A stretch of 48,343 nucleotides of DNA. Source: Deltaproteobacteria bacterium (lineage in GTDB: Bacteria; Desulfobacterota; Binatia; Binatales; Binataceae). Under the pieces are notes generated by a model. It ran no database searches and was not told the origin of the DNA. It saw only the letters and a program-made list of their open reading frames with translations. Shown here in pieces: positions 25,631 to 34,820 of this stretch. Within the stretch, counting starts at the first letter, position 1. The number at the start of each line of letters is the position of its first letter. The translations under genes were made by a program, and so were the position numbers. The stretch is from positions 1-48,343 of the forward strand of contig JAKBMB010000005.1 in NCBI GenBank assembly GCA_021831785.1. Direction: 5' to 3'.

Positions 25631-25635
25631 CAGCA

Positions 25636-27090
25636 ATGCGCATGAGCTTGGCTCAAGCCGCGCAAGCGATGCAAGCGCAACCGTCGGCAGGCGACCTGGC
25701 ACGCACCTTTTGCGCCGTCAGCACGGACTCGCGCAAGGTAGCCCCGGGCGAGCTCTTCTTCGCCCTGCGCGGCCCCAAGCACGACGGGCATAGCTTTCTC
25801 AGGCAGGCCTTCGCTCGCGGGGCAGTGGCGGCGGTGGTCGAACGATGGCCGAACGGAGGCCTGCCTGAGAAAGCGGATGCGACGCTGCTCAAGGTTCACG
25901 ATTCACTTCGCGCGATAGGAGAGCTCGCCCGTCAGGCGCGACAAAACCTCGCCGCGCGCGTCGCCGCGATTACCGGCACCGCCGGCAAGACCGCGACCAA
26001 AGCAATGAGCGCCGCGGTCTGCCGGCGCGCGGTGGGCCAAGTGTTCAAGGGCCCGGTCGCCGCCACCGCGCGCAGCGAGAACAACCTGGTCGGCGTGCCG
26101 CTGACGCTGCTTAATCTTAAGGGCGACGAGGAAGTGGTGATTCTCGAGATGGGGATGAACGCCCTCGGCGAAATCGCGCGCCTGACCGAGATTGCGGATC
26201 CCGATTTCGGACTCATCACCAATATCGGCCTTGCGCACCTTAAGCCTTCGGCCCAATCCATCTCGCTCGACGCAAGCCCCTCACCCCTGCTTTCGCTGGA
26301 GGGCGTCACGCAAGCCAAAGGCGAACTGTGGCGCGGGATGCGCCCTGAGGCGACCGCGGTGGTCAATCTCGATGATCCCCACGTCGCCCGTCTTGCCGCT
26401 GAGCGCGGCGGACGCCAGGTGCGCTACAGCGCTCGTCCGACCGAGCAGGCGCAAGTATGCTGCCGCACCGCCCGCGGCCTTGGGCTCGCAGGCCAGGAGC
26501 TTACGCTCGCCGCGGGAGGCGGCTTCGCCAAGGTAAACCTCGCCGCTGCCGGCGCGCATCAGCGCGCCAACGCGGTCGCGGCCTGCGCGCTGACCTTCGC
26601 GCTCGGGGTCCCGTTGACGCTAATCGCGCAGGGCCTGGCCGAGTTTGCTCCGCTCCCCATGCGCGGAGAGACGCGCACGCTCGGAGCCGACACGGTGGTT
26701 ATCAACGACGCCTACAACGCCAACCCGGTCTCGATGGCGGCGGCGCTGCAAATGCTCGCCGAGCTGCCCGGGACACGCCGGATAGCGGTGCTCGGCGACA
26801 TGCGCGAACTAGGAGATATGTCCGATGAAGCCCATCGCGAGATCGGCCGCCTCGCCGGCGCTCTCAAGCTCGATCTCCTGCTGGCGGTGGGCGATTTTGC
26901 CGCCGAACTCGCCCTGGGAGCGCGCCGGGCGGGAATGGAACCTTCGCAAATCGTGGTGTTCGAGACACGCGCGCAATTGGCCGACTACTTGGTCTCGGTC
27001 CTTGAGCCCGGCGATCGCGTCTTGCTGAAAGCTTCGCGAGCCGTCGCCTTGGAAACCGTGTTGGAACGGCTGGAGAAGGCGCAACTTTAA
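25636..27090 (+). CDS. murF: UDP-MurNAc-tripeptide:D-Ala-D-Ala ligase MurF
   Basis: A 484-residue Mur ligase following murE. The ATP loop reads ITGTAGKTATK, with Ala in place of the Thr usually seen in GKTTTK; the catalytic Lys and first Thr remain. MGMNALGEIARLTEIADPDFGLITNIG and INDAYNANPVSMAAAL are typical MurF motifs, and AVLGDMRELGDMSDEAH confirms the family. It adds D-Ala-D-Ala to complete the pentapeptide. The ATG has no strong Shine-Dalgarno, so it is probably coupled to murE. The stop overlaps mraY as TAATG. Confidence 0.95.
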   Translation: MRMSLAQAAQAMQAQPSAGDLARTFCAVSTDSRKVAPGELFFALRGPKHDGHSFLRQAFARGAVAAVVERWPNGGLPEKADATLLKVHDSLRAIGELARQARQNLAARVAAITGTAGKTATKAMSAAVCRRAVGQVFKGPVAATARSENNLVGVPLTLLNLKGDEEVVILEMGMNALGEIARLTEIADPDFGLITNIGLAHLKPSAQSISLDASPSPLLSLEGVTQAKGELWRGMRPEATAVVNLDDPHVARLAAERGGRQVRYSARPTEQAQVCCRTARGLGLAGQELTLAAGGGFAKVNLAAAGAHQRANAVAACALTFALGVPLTLIAQGLAEFAPLPMRGETRTLGADTVVINDAYNANPVSMAAALQMLAELPGTRRIAVLGDMRELGDMSDEAHREIGRLAGALKLDLLLAVGDFAAELALGARRAGMEPSQIVVFETRAQLADYLVSVLEPGDRVLLKASRAVALETVLERLEKAQL

Positions 27091-28166
27091 TGCTTTACAT
27101 GCTGCTGTTTCCCCTCCATACCGCCCATCCGGGACTCAATGTGCTTCGTTACGAGACGTTTCGCTCGGTAATGGCCGGATTGGGCTCGCTGGTGCTGTCG
27201 CTGGCCCTCGGACCGGTGCTGATTAGCCGTTTTCGCCAGGCCCATCTGGGCCAGACGATTCGGGTCGAGGTGCCGAGCGCCCATCAGAAGAAGGCCGGCA
27301 CTCCAACCATGGGGGGACTGCTCGTGCTGGCGGCAACCCTGATAGCGACGCTGCTTTTGGCCGACCTGCGCGATCCTTACGTGTGGGTCGCCGTGGTGGT
27401 GACGCTCAGCTTCGCCACTATCGGACTCACCGATGACCTGCTCAAGCTGCGCCGCGGGATGGGACAGGGCCTTAGCGGGCCGCAAAAGCTTTTCTGGCAG
27501 GCCTCGATCGCGCTTGCGGTCGCTCTGGTGCTATTTGCCGTGTTCAAGTTCGACACCCATCTGATGGTGCCGTTCCTGAAAAAGGTGAGACCCGACCTCG
27601 GATGGCTGTACGTGCCGTTCGCCGCCCTGGTGATAATTTCGTGCTCCAACGCGGTCAATCTCACCGACGGTTTGGACGGGCTGGCGATAGGGCCAGTGAT
27701 GACCGTGGGCTTCTGCTACTGGGTCTTCACCTATGTCGCGGGCAACGCCAAGTTCGCGGAGTACCTACAGGTTCCCCACGTCGCTAAGGTAGGCGAGCTG
27801 AGCATTTTCTGCGGTGCGTTGGTCGCTGCTTCGCTGGGTTTTCTCTGGTACAATGCTTATCCGGCCTCGATGATGATGGGCGATGTCGGCGCGCTGTCGC
27901 TGGGCGCCGCGCTCGGCGTGGTAGCGGTGCTATGCAAGCAAGAACTGGTGCTCATCATCGCGGGCGGCGTCTTCGTGGTCGAGGCCGCCTCGACGATTAT
28001 TCAGCGCTACTACTTCAAGCTCACCCGCAGACGGATCTTTCGCATGGCCCCGATCCATCATCACTTCGAGTTGGCCGGATGGCCGGAAACGCAGGTAGTG
28101 GTGCGTTTCTGGATCATCTCGGTGGTATGCGCGTTGTTGGCGTTGAGCACGCTTAAGCTGCGATGA
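27090..28166 (+). CDS. mraY: Phospho-MurNAc-pentapeptide translocase MraY
   Basis: A 358-residue integral membrane enzyme with about 10 helices. Diagnostic motifs: TPTMGGLL near the first loop, GLTDDLLKLRR (catalytic Asp pair), NAVNLTDGLDGLA, MMGDVGALSLGA, and MAPIHHHFELAGWPE. It transfers phospho-MurNAc-pentapeptide to undecaprenyl phosphate, making lipid I. The TAATG junction with murF and ATGA junction with murD indicate coupled translation. Confidence 0.97.
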   Translation: MLYMLLFPLHTAHPGLNVLRYETFRSVMAGLGSLVLSLALGPVLISRFRQAHLGQTIRVEVPSAHQKKAGTPTMGGLLVLAATLIATLLLADLRDPYVWVAVVVTLSFATIGLTDDLLKLRRGMGQGLSGPQKLFWQASIALAVALVLFAVFKFDTHLMVPFLKKVRPDLGWLYVPFAALVIISCSNAVNLTDGLDGLAIGPVMTVGFCYWVFTYVAGNAKFAEYLQVPHVAKVGELSIFCGALVAASLGFLWYNAYPASMMMGDVGALSLGAALGVVAVLCKQELVLIIAGGVFVVEAASTIIQRYYFKLTRRRIFRMAPIHHHFELAGWPETQVVVRFWIISVVCALLALSTLKLR

Positions 28167-29491
28167 TCGAGCTTTGCGGCAAACGGGTGCTGGTAATCGG
28201 CCTGGGCAGAACTGGCCGCAGCGCGGCGCTCTTCCTAGCCGCGCGCGGCGCGCAACTGGTTCTCACCGATCGGCGCGCTGACCTCGAGGCGGGCGGCTTG
28301 CCTGCCGGCGCCGAGATTTACACGGGCCGCGAAGACCCCGGCTGGCTCGACGGCGTGGACCTAGTCGTGCCGAGCCCGGGCGTGCCGCGCGACAATCGAT
28401 TGCTGCGGCGCGCGTTGGCTCTCGGCGTTCCGGTAGTGGGCGAAATCGAGCTTGCGAGCTGGCACATAAAGCGCGACTTGGTAGCAATTACCGGCACCAA
28501 CGGCAAGAGCACGGTCACGACCATGCTGGCGGAGATGTTGCGCGCCGGCGGGGCGCGCGCCTTCGCAGGCGGCAATTTGGGGATTCCGTTGATCGAGGCG
28601 GCCGGCAACAACTGCGACGTGGCGGTGGCCGAGGTCTCGAGCTTTCAGCTCGAATGGGTGCGCAGCTTCCGGCCGCGCGTGGGGATTTTCCTTAACTTAA
28701 GCGAGGACCATTGCGAGCGCTATCGAGACCTCGACGAATACGGCGAGTTCAAGGCCCGCCTGTTCGAAAACCAACGAGCAGACGACTGGGCCGTGCTTAA
28801 TCGCGATGACCCGCGCGTGTGGGCGTTGGCCAAGCGGGTGCGAGCCCGCGCCGTGAGCTTCGGCGCCGCGACTGCGCGCGAAGATGCAGCGATATGGCCG
28901 CAGGACGGCGCTCTGCGCTTCGCTCTCGGCGGCCGCGCGGGCGTGATAAGCATGAGCGGCTTCCGCCTGCCGGGACGGCATAACTTGAGCAACGCGATGG
29001 CGGCGGCGGCAGGCGCGCTTGCCTGCCGCGTCGCGCCTGAAGCGATCGCGGCGGTGCTCGCGGAGTTTCGCGGCCTACCTCATCGCTTGGAGTTCGTTCG
29101 CGAGCGGCGCGGCGTCGTCTTCCTCGATGATTCGAAGAGCACCAACGTAGACGGCGCGGCGGCGGCGCTCGCCGCGTGCGGCGGCCCGGTGATTTGGGTG
29201 GCGGGCGGAATCGACAAGGGCGGCGACTACGCGCCTTTGCGTCCGCTTTCTCGCGAGAAAGTTCGGGCGGCGATTCTGATGGGACCGGCGCGCGAGCGCA
29301 TGCTAAGCGCGCTCGAGGGCGCCACCGAGGTCAAACTAGTCGAAACCTTGAGCGAGGCGGTGGCGGCGGCGGCTGATGGCGCGCGCGGCGGCGATATTGT
29401 GCTGCTTTCGCCGGCTTGTTCGAGCTTCGATCAGTTCAAGGATTATGCGCACCGAGGACGAGTCTTTAAAGAGCTGGTTATGGCGCTGTGA
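28163..29491 (+). CDS. murD: UDP-MurNAc-L-Ala:D-Glu ligase MurD
   Basis: A 442-residue MurD. N-terminal Rossmann start VLVIGLGRTGRSAALFL, PSPGVPRDNRLL, ATP loop ITGTNGKSTVTTML, NLSEDHCERYRDLDEY and C-terminal DDSKSTNVDGAAAAL plus LSPACSSFDQF. It adds D-glutamate to UDP-MurNAc-L-Ala. The 3' end overlaps the likely ftsW start by 47 bp. Confidence 0.97.
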   Translation: MIELCGKRVLVIGLGRTGRSAALFLAARGAQLVLTDRRADLEAGGLPAGAEIYTGREDPGWLDGVDLVVPSPGVPRDNRLLRRALALGVPVVGEIELASWHIKRDLVAITGTNGKSTVTTMLAEMLRAGGARAFAGGNLGIPLIEAAGNNCDVAVAEVSSFQLEWVRSFRPRVGIFLNLSEDHCERYRDLDEYGEFKARLFENQRADDWAVLNRDDPRVWALAKRVRARAVSFGAATAREDAAIWPQDGALRFALGGRAGVISMSGFRLPGRHNLSNAMAAAAGALACRVAPEAIAAVLAEFRGLPHRLEFVRERRGVVFLDDSKSTNVDGAAAALAACGGPVIWVAGGIDKGGDYAPLRPLSREKVRAAILMGPARERMLSALEGATEVKLVETLSEAVAAAADGARGGDIVLLSPACSSFDQFKDYAHRGRVFKELVMAL

Positions 29492-30593
29492 GCTGCTGCC
29501 CACGCTGCGCTCGGAGCCTTGGCTGTGGGGAGCGGCAGGACTGCTGCTGCTGCTCGGACTGATGATGGCATTGAACACGACCTATTTTATCAGTCTCAGC
29601 AAGACCGGGGCGCCCTTCCACCTCTTCAAGCGCCAGCTCTTAAGCATCGCGCTCGGGCTTGCGACGATGCTTCTGTTCGCCCGCATACCGGCGCGCGGTT
29701 GGCAGCGAATCGCGCTCGGCGCGTTCGCGGTCAGCGTAATTTTGCTGTTGGCGCTGTGGGTCCCCGGTCTGGGAATCACTAAGAGCGGCGCGCGGCGCTG
29801 GCTCAGCCTGGGACGGCTTACGATCGAGCCTTCGGAGCCGGCCAAGTTTGCCTGGGTCATCTTTCTGGCCGATCTCCTAAGCCGCAATGAAGAGCGGATT
29901 GAGGATTTCCGGCGCGGCTTGCTGCCCGCGCTGCTGGTCTTCACGCCGTTGGCGGCGATCGTCTTGAGCCAGCCGGATTTCGGCGCCACCGTGGTCCTCG
30001 CCCTGCTTCTATTCGCGATGTCGTTCGCCGCGGGCGTGCCTCCCAAGCAGCTCGGCGCGGCGGGCGGCGGGCTCTCGGCGCTGTTTGTCTATCAAGCGTG
30101 GCACAAGACTTATCGCGCCCGCCGCCTGTTCGCCTTCGCCCATCCGTGGGCGCTCACGCGCAGCGCCGGCTTTCAACTGGTGCAGTCCCTGATCGCGCTC
30201 GGCGCGGGCGGGAACTGGGGCGTTGGTCTTGGCGCGGGCGAGCAGAAAATGTTCTACCTGCCGCAAGCGCACACCGACTTCGTGTTCGCCGTCATCGGCG
30301 AGGAGCTGGGTCTGGCGGGCGCGCTCGCGGTAGTCGGCCTGTTTGCGACCATCGTGGTGCGCGGCATGCGTATCGCGCGCAACGAGCCGGAGCCGTTCGC
30401 GAGCCTGCTGGCCGCGGGGATGACCGCCCTTTTAGCTTTGCAGGCGGCAATCAACATGGCGGTGGTCACGGGCTTGCTCCCGACTAAAGGGCTGGCGCTA
30501 CCGTTTTTAAGCTACGGGGGAAGCGCGATGGTGGTTTCGCTAGCCGCGCTAGGCGTGCTTTTGGGCCTGGGCCGGCGGGCCGAGGTGCAATGA
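29445..30593 (+). CDS. ftsW: Septal peptidoglycan glycosyltransferase FtsW
   Basis: A 382-residue SEDS protein with about 10 membrane helices. GITKSGARRWLSLG, the EPSEPAKFAWVIFLADLL segment, SQPDFGATVV, the long-loop motif GAGEQKMFYLPQAHTDFVFAVIGEELGL and ALPFLSYGGSAM are all diagnostic. It polymerises glycan strands from lipid II with FtsI. I start at ATG 29445 (AAGGA just upstream), inside the murD 3' end; the frame is open to 29376, but that would lie deeper within murD. ATGA overlap with murG. Confidence 0.95.
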   Translation: MRTEDESLKSWLWRCELLPTLRSEPWLWGAAGLLLLLGLMMALNTTYFISLSKTGAPFHLFKRQLLSIALGLATMLLFARIPARGWQRIALGAFAVSVILLLALWVPGLGITKSGARRWLSLGRLTIEPSEPAKFAWVIFLADLLSRNEERIEDFRRGLLPALLVFTPLAAIVLSQPDFGATVVLALLLFAMSFAAGVPPKQLGAAGGGLSALFVYQAWHKTYRARRLFAFAHPWALTRSAGFQLVQSLIALGAGGNWGVGLGAGEQKMFYLPQAHTDFVFAVIGEELGLAGALAVVGLFATIVVRGMRIARNEPEPFASLLAAGMTALLALQAAINMAVVTGLLPTKGLALPFLSYGGSAMVVSLAALGVLLGLGRRAEVQ

Positions 30594-31720
30594 AGGTGGC
30601 AATCGCAGGCGGAGGAACCGGCGGCCATCTTTTCCCCGCCGTCGCGCTGGCGCATGAACTGCTGCGTCAACATCCTCGCGCGCAGGTACTTTTTGTCGGC
30701 GCGGTGGGCGGTTTTGAGGCGGCATGGCTCGCGCGCCACGAGTTCAGCTACGAGTTGCTCAACGTTAGCGGCTGGCGCGGACATTCGGCGCGCGAGCGGC
30801 TTGCGGCGGTTGTGAAATTTATGCGCGCGGTAAAGGCGGCGCGCGCCGTGCTGCGCCAATTCGGCGCCGAATTGGTGGTGGGCGCCGGCGGCTATGCTTC
30901 GCTACCCACCGCGGCGGCGGCAGTTCTCGGCCGGATTCCTTTGCTGCTGATGGAGCAGAATGCCAAGCCGGGTCTCGCCAACCGGCTCTTGTCGCGCTTC
31001 GCGCGGGTTATCTGCGTCGGCTTCGAGCCCACAGCCGCGTTCTTTCCACGGGCCAAGGTGCGGGTGACCGGAAACCCGGTCCGCTTCAAGCCGCAGGCGC
31101 CGGCGCCGCAGACCTGCTCGTCTGCGCTTCGGCTGCTCGTAGTGGGCGGCTCCACCGGGGCGCATCGCCTTAACCTCGGCGTGCTCGGCGCTCTCGAAAA
31201 GATCGGCCGGCAAGCCGCTTCCATCGCTATAGTCCATCAGACCGGCGCGGCTGACGAAGCGCCGGTCAAGCAGGGCTACGCCCGGCTCGGCCTAGCGGCC
31301 CAGGTGGCGGCTTTTATCGAAGACATCGGCAGCCAACTCGCGCAGGCCGACCTGGTAATCAGCCGTGCCGGCGCGATGGCGGTCTCCGAGATCGCGCTGT
31401 TCGGCCGGGCGGCAATCTTCGTCCCCTACCCGTTCCATCGCGACCGTCAGCAGGAGCTGAACGCGCGCGTGATCGAGCGCGGGGGCGGCGCAATCGTGCT
31501 TCGCGACGACGAAGCTCTGGCACAGAACCTGGCGCGGGAGTTGACCTTGTTGACCGCCGACCCGCAGCGGCTGCGCGAGATGGGCCGACGGGCGGCAGCC
31601 GCGGCGCGCCCCGAAGCGGCGGCGGAGATCGCCAAGCTATGCGCCGCGCTGACCGATCGGAGACCGTTTCCGTCGCCGCCGCGCCGGCGCAGCCGGCGCC
31701 TCCACGCGGGTGCGCACTGA
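30590..31720 (+). CDS. murG: UDP-GlcNAc:lipid I N-acetylglucosaminyltransferase MurG
   Basis: A 376-residue GT28 enzyme. N-terminal GGGTGGHLFPAVALA, acceptor-domain ELVVGAGGYASLP, EQNAKPGLANRLL, GNPVRF, and donor-domain GGSTGAHRLNLGVL plus SRAGAMAVSEIALFG. It makes lipid II on the inner face of the cytoplasmic membrane. The last 25 or so residues are a basic tail beyond the normal end. The 32-bp gap to murC holds a repeated 'taggacg' tract. Confidence 0.96.
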   Translation: MKVAIAGGGTGGHLFPAVALAHELLRQHPRAQVLFVGAVGGFEAAWLARHEFSYELLNVSGWRGHSARERLAAVVKFMRAVKAARAVLRQFGAELVVGAGGYASLPTAAAAVLGRIPLLLMEQNAKPGLANRLLSRFARVICVGFEPTAAFFPRAKVRVTGNPVRFKPQAPAPQTCSSALRLLVVGGSTGAHRLNLGVLGALEKIGRQAASIAIVHQTGAADEAPVKQGYARLGLAAQVAAFIEDIGSQLAQADLVISRAGAMAVSEIALFGRAAIFVPYPFHRDRQQELNARVIERGGGAIVLRDDEALAQNLARELTLLTADPQRLREMGRRAAAAARPEAAAEIAKLCAALTDRRPFPSPPRRRSRRLHAGAH

Positions 31721-31752
31721 GCAGGAGCGAGAGGCATAGGACGTAGGACGAC

Positions 31753-33159
31753 GTGAGACATTCCGCCGGTAAAGGACTGCTCGCCGAAGCGCGCCGCCTA
31801 CATTTCGTCGGCGTCGGCGGCGCCGGTATGAGCGGAATCGCCGAGTTGAGCGTCAGGCTCGGCTTCGCTGTCAGCGGATGCGATCTGCGCCAAAGCTCGG
31901 TCACCACGCGCCTGGCCGCAATGGGCGTCAAAGTAGCCATCGGGCACGACCCGGAGCACATCAACCGCGATCTCAGCGCGGTGGTTTTTTCTTCGGCGGT
32001 GAACGACTCCAGCCCGGAGCTGATTGCCGCGCGCCAAATCGGCGTACCACTGATCCCGCGCGCCGAAATGCTGGGGGAACTTTTGCGCCTCGCCCGCTTC
32101 GGCATCGCGATCGCCGGTGCACACGGCAAGACCACGACCACCTCGTTCGCCGCCGCGATTCTAGAGGCCGCCGGGCTTGACCCCACGGTCGCGGTCGGCG
32201 GCAACCTGCGCAGCAGCGGCACCAACGTTCGCCTGGGGAGCGGAGAAGTAATGGTCGCCGAGGCCGACGAGAGCGACGCGTCCTTCCTCTTGCTGCTGCC
32301 CACCGTCGCGCTGGTGACCAACATCGACGCCGAGCATCTCGACCATTATGGGACTACGGAACGGCTGCGCGAGGCGTTTTTAAGCTTCGTCAACCGGGTT
32401 CCGTTCTACGGCTTTGCCGTGCTCGGCATCGACAGCCCCTATGTGCGCGGCCTGCTCGGCAAGATGCGAAAGCGTGCGGTGACCTACGGCGCCGCTTCGG
32501 ACGCGGACTTTCGCGCCGTCGACATCGAGATCCATGGCCTGTGCACCGAGTTCGCCGTGCTAGAGCGCGGTCGGCGCTTGGGCATGGTGAACATGCCGCT
32601 GCCCGGGATCCACGTTGCGCTCAACGCGCTTGGCGCGATCGCGCTTGCGCGCGAGATGGGGATAGGCTTCGATCTGGCCGCCGAGGCGCTGGCGAGATTC
32701 CCCGGCATCACCCGCCGCTTCGAGCTGAAGGGCGAGGCGCAGGGCCGCTTGGTTCTCGACGACTACGCTCATCATCCCGCCGAGATTCGCGCCACGCTGG
32801 CCGCGGCGCGCGCGGCTTTCGGACGCCGCTTGGTGGTCGTCTTCCAGCCCCATCGCTACACCCGGCTGCGCGACCTTTTCCAGGATTTCGTCGGCGCCTT
32901 CGAGCTGGCCGACAGGCTCTACCTTATGGACGTGTACGCCGCGGGCGAGCAGCCGATCGTAGGCATCAACTCGCGCGCGCTCTACGACGCTTTGACGCAG
33001 CGCGGCCATCCGCCGGCGCGCTATCTGAACGGCGCGGCGGATGGCGCGGATGAAGTGGCCGCCGAATCAGCGGCAGGCGATCTGATCGTCACGCTCGGCG
33101 CGGGCGACGTGTATACGCTCGGCGAAGCGGTGCTCGAGGCGCTGCGGGCGAGGGTTTAG
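31753..33159 (+). CDS. murC: UDP-MurNAc:L-alanine ligase MurC
   Basis: A 468-residue MurC: HFVGVGGAGMSGIAELSVRLG at the N-terminus, ATP loop GAHGKTTTTSF, EADESDASFL, TNIDAEHLDHYGT, and C-terminal DDYAHHPAEIRATL and FQPHRYTRLRDLF. It adds the first amino acid to UDP-MurNAc. The start is GTG with AGGAC upstream. murB follows after 5 bp. Confidence 0.96.
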   Translation: MRHSAGKGLLAEARRLHFVGVGGAGMSGIAELSVRLGFAVSGCDLRQSSVTTRLAAMGVKVAIGHDPEHINRDLSAVVFSSAVNDSSPELIAARQIGVPLIPRAEMLGELLRLARFGIAIAGAHGKTTTTSFAAAILEAAGLDPTVAVGGNLRSSGTNVRLGSGEVMVAEADESDASFLLLLPTVALVTNIDAEHLDHYGTTERLREAFLSFVNRVPFYGFAVLGIDSPYVRGLLGKMRKRAVTYGAASDADFRAVDIEIHGLCTEFAVLERGRRLGMVNMPLPGIHVALNALGAIALAREMGIGFDLAAEALARFPGITRRFELKGEAQGRLVLDDYAHHPAEIRATLAAARAAFGRRLVVVFQPHRYTRLRDLFQDFVGAFELADRLYLMDVYAAGEQPIVGINSRALYDALTQRGHPPARYLNGAADGADEVAAESAAGDLIVTLGAGDVYTLGEAVLEALRARV

Positions 33160-33164
33160 CCGTC

Positions 33165-34067
33165 ATGGAGAATCTGGAGCGAGAACTTCGCGCGCGCTTC
33201 GGTTCGCGGCTTAAACTAAACCAGCCGCTGGCACCGCACACGTCGTTCCGGATCGGCGGACCTGCCGACCTGATGCTCACGGTGGAGAGCGAAGGCGAAC
33301 TGTGCGCCGCTCTCGACGCAGCCCATCGCCATCGAGTGCCCGTGTTTTGCCTCGGCGGCGGGACCAATGTGCTGGTCAGCGACCGTGGCATGCGCGGGCT
33401 GGTGCTCAAGCTCGGCCCCGCCTTCGCGCGCATCGAAATCGACGGCGCGCGCATAAGGGCGGGCGGTGCGGCGATATTCCGCGCACTGGTGTTGACGGCG
33501 GTTGAAGCGGGTTTGACCGGTCTTGAATTCGCCGAAGGCATTCCCGGCACGGTCGGCGGCGGACTTTTGATGAACGCGGGCGCTTTCGGTAGTGAAATGT
33601 CCGCGGCCGTCGCCACCGTGCGCGGGGTCAGCCGCACGGGTCTATCGAAGACCTTGCGCAAAGACCAGCTTCGCTTCAACTATCGGCACGCCGCGTTGCC
33701 CGAGGAGTTGGTCATCACCGCGGTCGAGTTCGCGCTTGAGCCGGGCGATAAGGCCGCGCTGCGCGCGCGCGTGGCGGAGCTCAAAGCCAAGCGCGCCGCG
33801 CGCCAGCCGGCCGGCGCCCCCAACGCCGGATCGGTGTTCAAAAACCCTCCCGGCCTGTTCGCTGCGCGCTTGCTGGAAGGATGCGGGCTCAAGAACCAGC
33901 GCTCCGGCATGGCGGCGTTCTCCGAGCGCCACGCCAACTTCATCGTCAACCTAGGCGGCGCTAAAGCCGCCGACGTGCGGACGCTGATCGAAAAGGCGCA
34001 AGCGACGGTGCGCGCGCAAACCGGAGTTCAGCTCGAACCCGAGGTCAAGCTGGTCGGCGAATGGTAG
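33165..34067 (+). CDS. murB: UDP-N-acetylenolpyruvoylglucosamine reductase MurB
   Basis: A 300-residue FAD enzyme. TSFRIGGPADLML, GGGTNVLVSDRGMRGLVL, and EFAEGIPGTVGGGLLMNAGAFGSEM form the FAD-binding domain; GSVFKNPPGLFAARLLEGCGLK contains the catalytic Ser region of the shorter type-II MurB enzymes. It reduces the enolpyruvyl group to give UDP-MurNAc. Between murC and ftsQ; no ddl gene follows, unlike many dcw clusters. Confidence 0.95.
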   Translation: MENLERELRARFGSRLKLNQPLAPHTSFRIGGPADLMLTVESEGELCAALDAAHRHRVPVFCLGGGTNVLVSDRGMRGLVLKLGPAFARIEIDGARIRAGGAAIFRALVLTAVEAGLTGLEFAEGIPGTVGGGLLMNAGAFGSEMSAAVATVRGVSRTGLSKTLRKDQLRFNYRHAALPEELVITAVEFALEPGDKAALRARVAELKAKRAARQPAGAPNAGSVFKNPPGLFAARLLEGCGLKNQRSGMAAFSERHANFIVNLGGAKAADVRTLIEKAQATVRAQTGVQLEPEVKLVGEW

Positions 34068-34082
34068 GCGGGCGGACGGACG

Positions 34083-34820
34083 ATGGCGGCAAGGCGCGGC
34101 AAGCGCACGGAGTTGAGCGAATGGAGCAAACGGCTCCTCGGCGTCGTGTTCTGCGCCTTTTTCGGCCTCGGCGTGCTGGTCGGAGGCCGGATGGGCGTGC
34201 GGCGGACCTCAGGCTGGTTGGAAGACGGAGTGCGAAAAATGCGGGACATGGTTGGCGGATTGGCCGGCCAAGGCGGCGACCAGCGGCCCGGTTCTTTTGC
34301 CGCGGCGTCGATCGCGCTGGTCAGGCGGGGAACAAAATTTTACGCCCTTGCCGCGGACGGCGGCCTGTCGGGTCCGGCTTCGCTTAGTAAGGAGGGCGAC
34401 CTGCCAATCTTGAGCGGAGCCGGGATCGAAGGCGCGCCGGGGCCCGCGATGCTGGATTACGCGGCGCTGATCGTGCGCACCGAGGCGGCGCTTTCGCAGA
34501 CGGTCTCGGAATTGCGCGTGGCGCCCGACGGCACCGTGAAGGTCTATCTTGCCGCGTCACCCACCGAGGTAATCGTTGATTCAAGCAAAGCGGCCAGCGA
34601 GCTTGAACGGGCGGCATGGGTGATGCGCCGCTGGCGCGGACGCGAAAAGCTTATCGCGGCGCTCGACGTTACGCCGGCGGACGCGGCCGCGGTGCGCTTT
34701 CATTCTCAAGCCCGCGCTGCGCAAACGCGGCGCGGCCAGACGCGCGCGGGCCGGGTAAGCGCAACTGAAGGAGCCGGCCGCGAGCCGACAGCGGCGACGG
34801 GGAGCTCGGCGCGTCGATGA
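34083..34820 (+). CDS. ftsQ: FtsQ-like division protein, apparently lacking the POTRA domain
   Basis: A 245-residue bitopic protein: basic cytoplasmic N-terminus, one membrane helix (VVFCAFFGLGVLVGG, about residues 21-35), then a beta-domain-like region (KFYALAADGGLS ... EGDLPILSGAG ... SELRVAPDGTVKVYLAASPTEVIVD) and a basic tail. Between helix and beta region only some 35 residues remain, too short for the roughly 70-residue POTRA domain of canonical FtsQ/DivIB. Position between murB and ftsA and the ATGA overlap with ftsA support the identification. The tail (TRRGQTRAGRVSATEGAGRE) looks disordered. Confidence 0.75.
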   Translation: MAARRGKRTELSEWSKRLLGVVFCAFFGLGVLVGGRMGVRRTSGWLEDGVRKMRDMVGGLAGQGGDQRPGSFAAASIALVRRGTKFYALAADGGLSGPASLSKEGDLPILSGAGIEGAPGPAMLDYAALIVRTEAALSQTVSELRVAPDGTVKVYLAASPTEVIVDSSKAASELERAAWVMRRWRGREKLIAALDVTPADAAAVRFHSQARAAQTRRGQTRAGRVSATEGAGREPTAATGSSARR

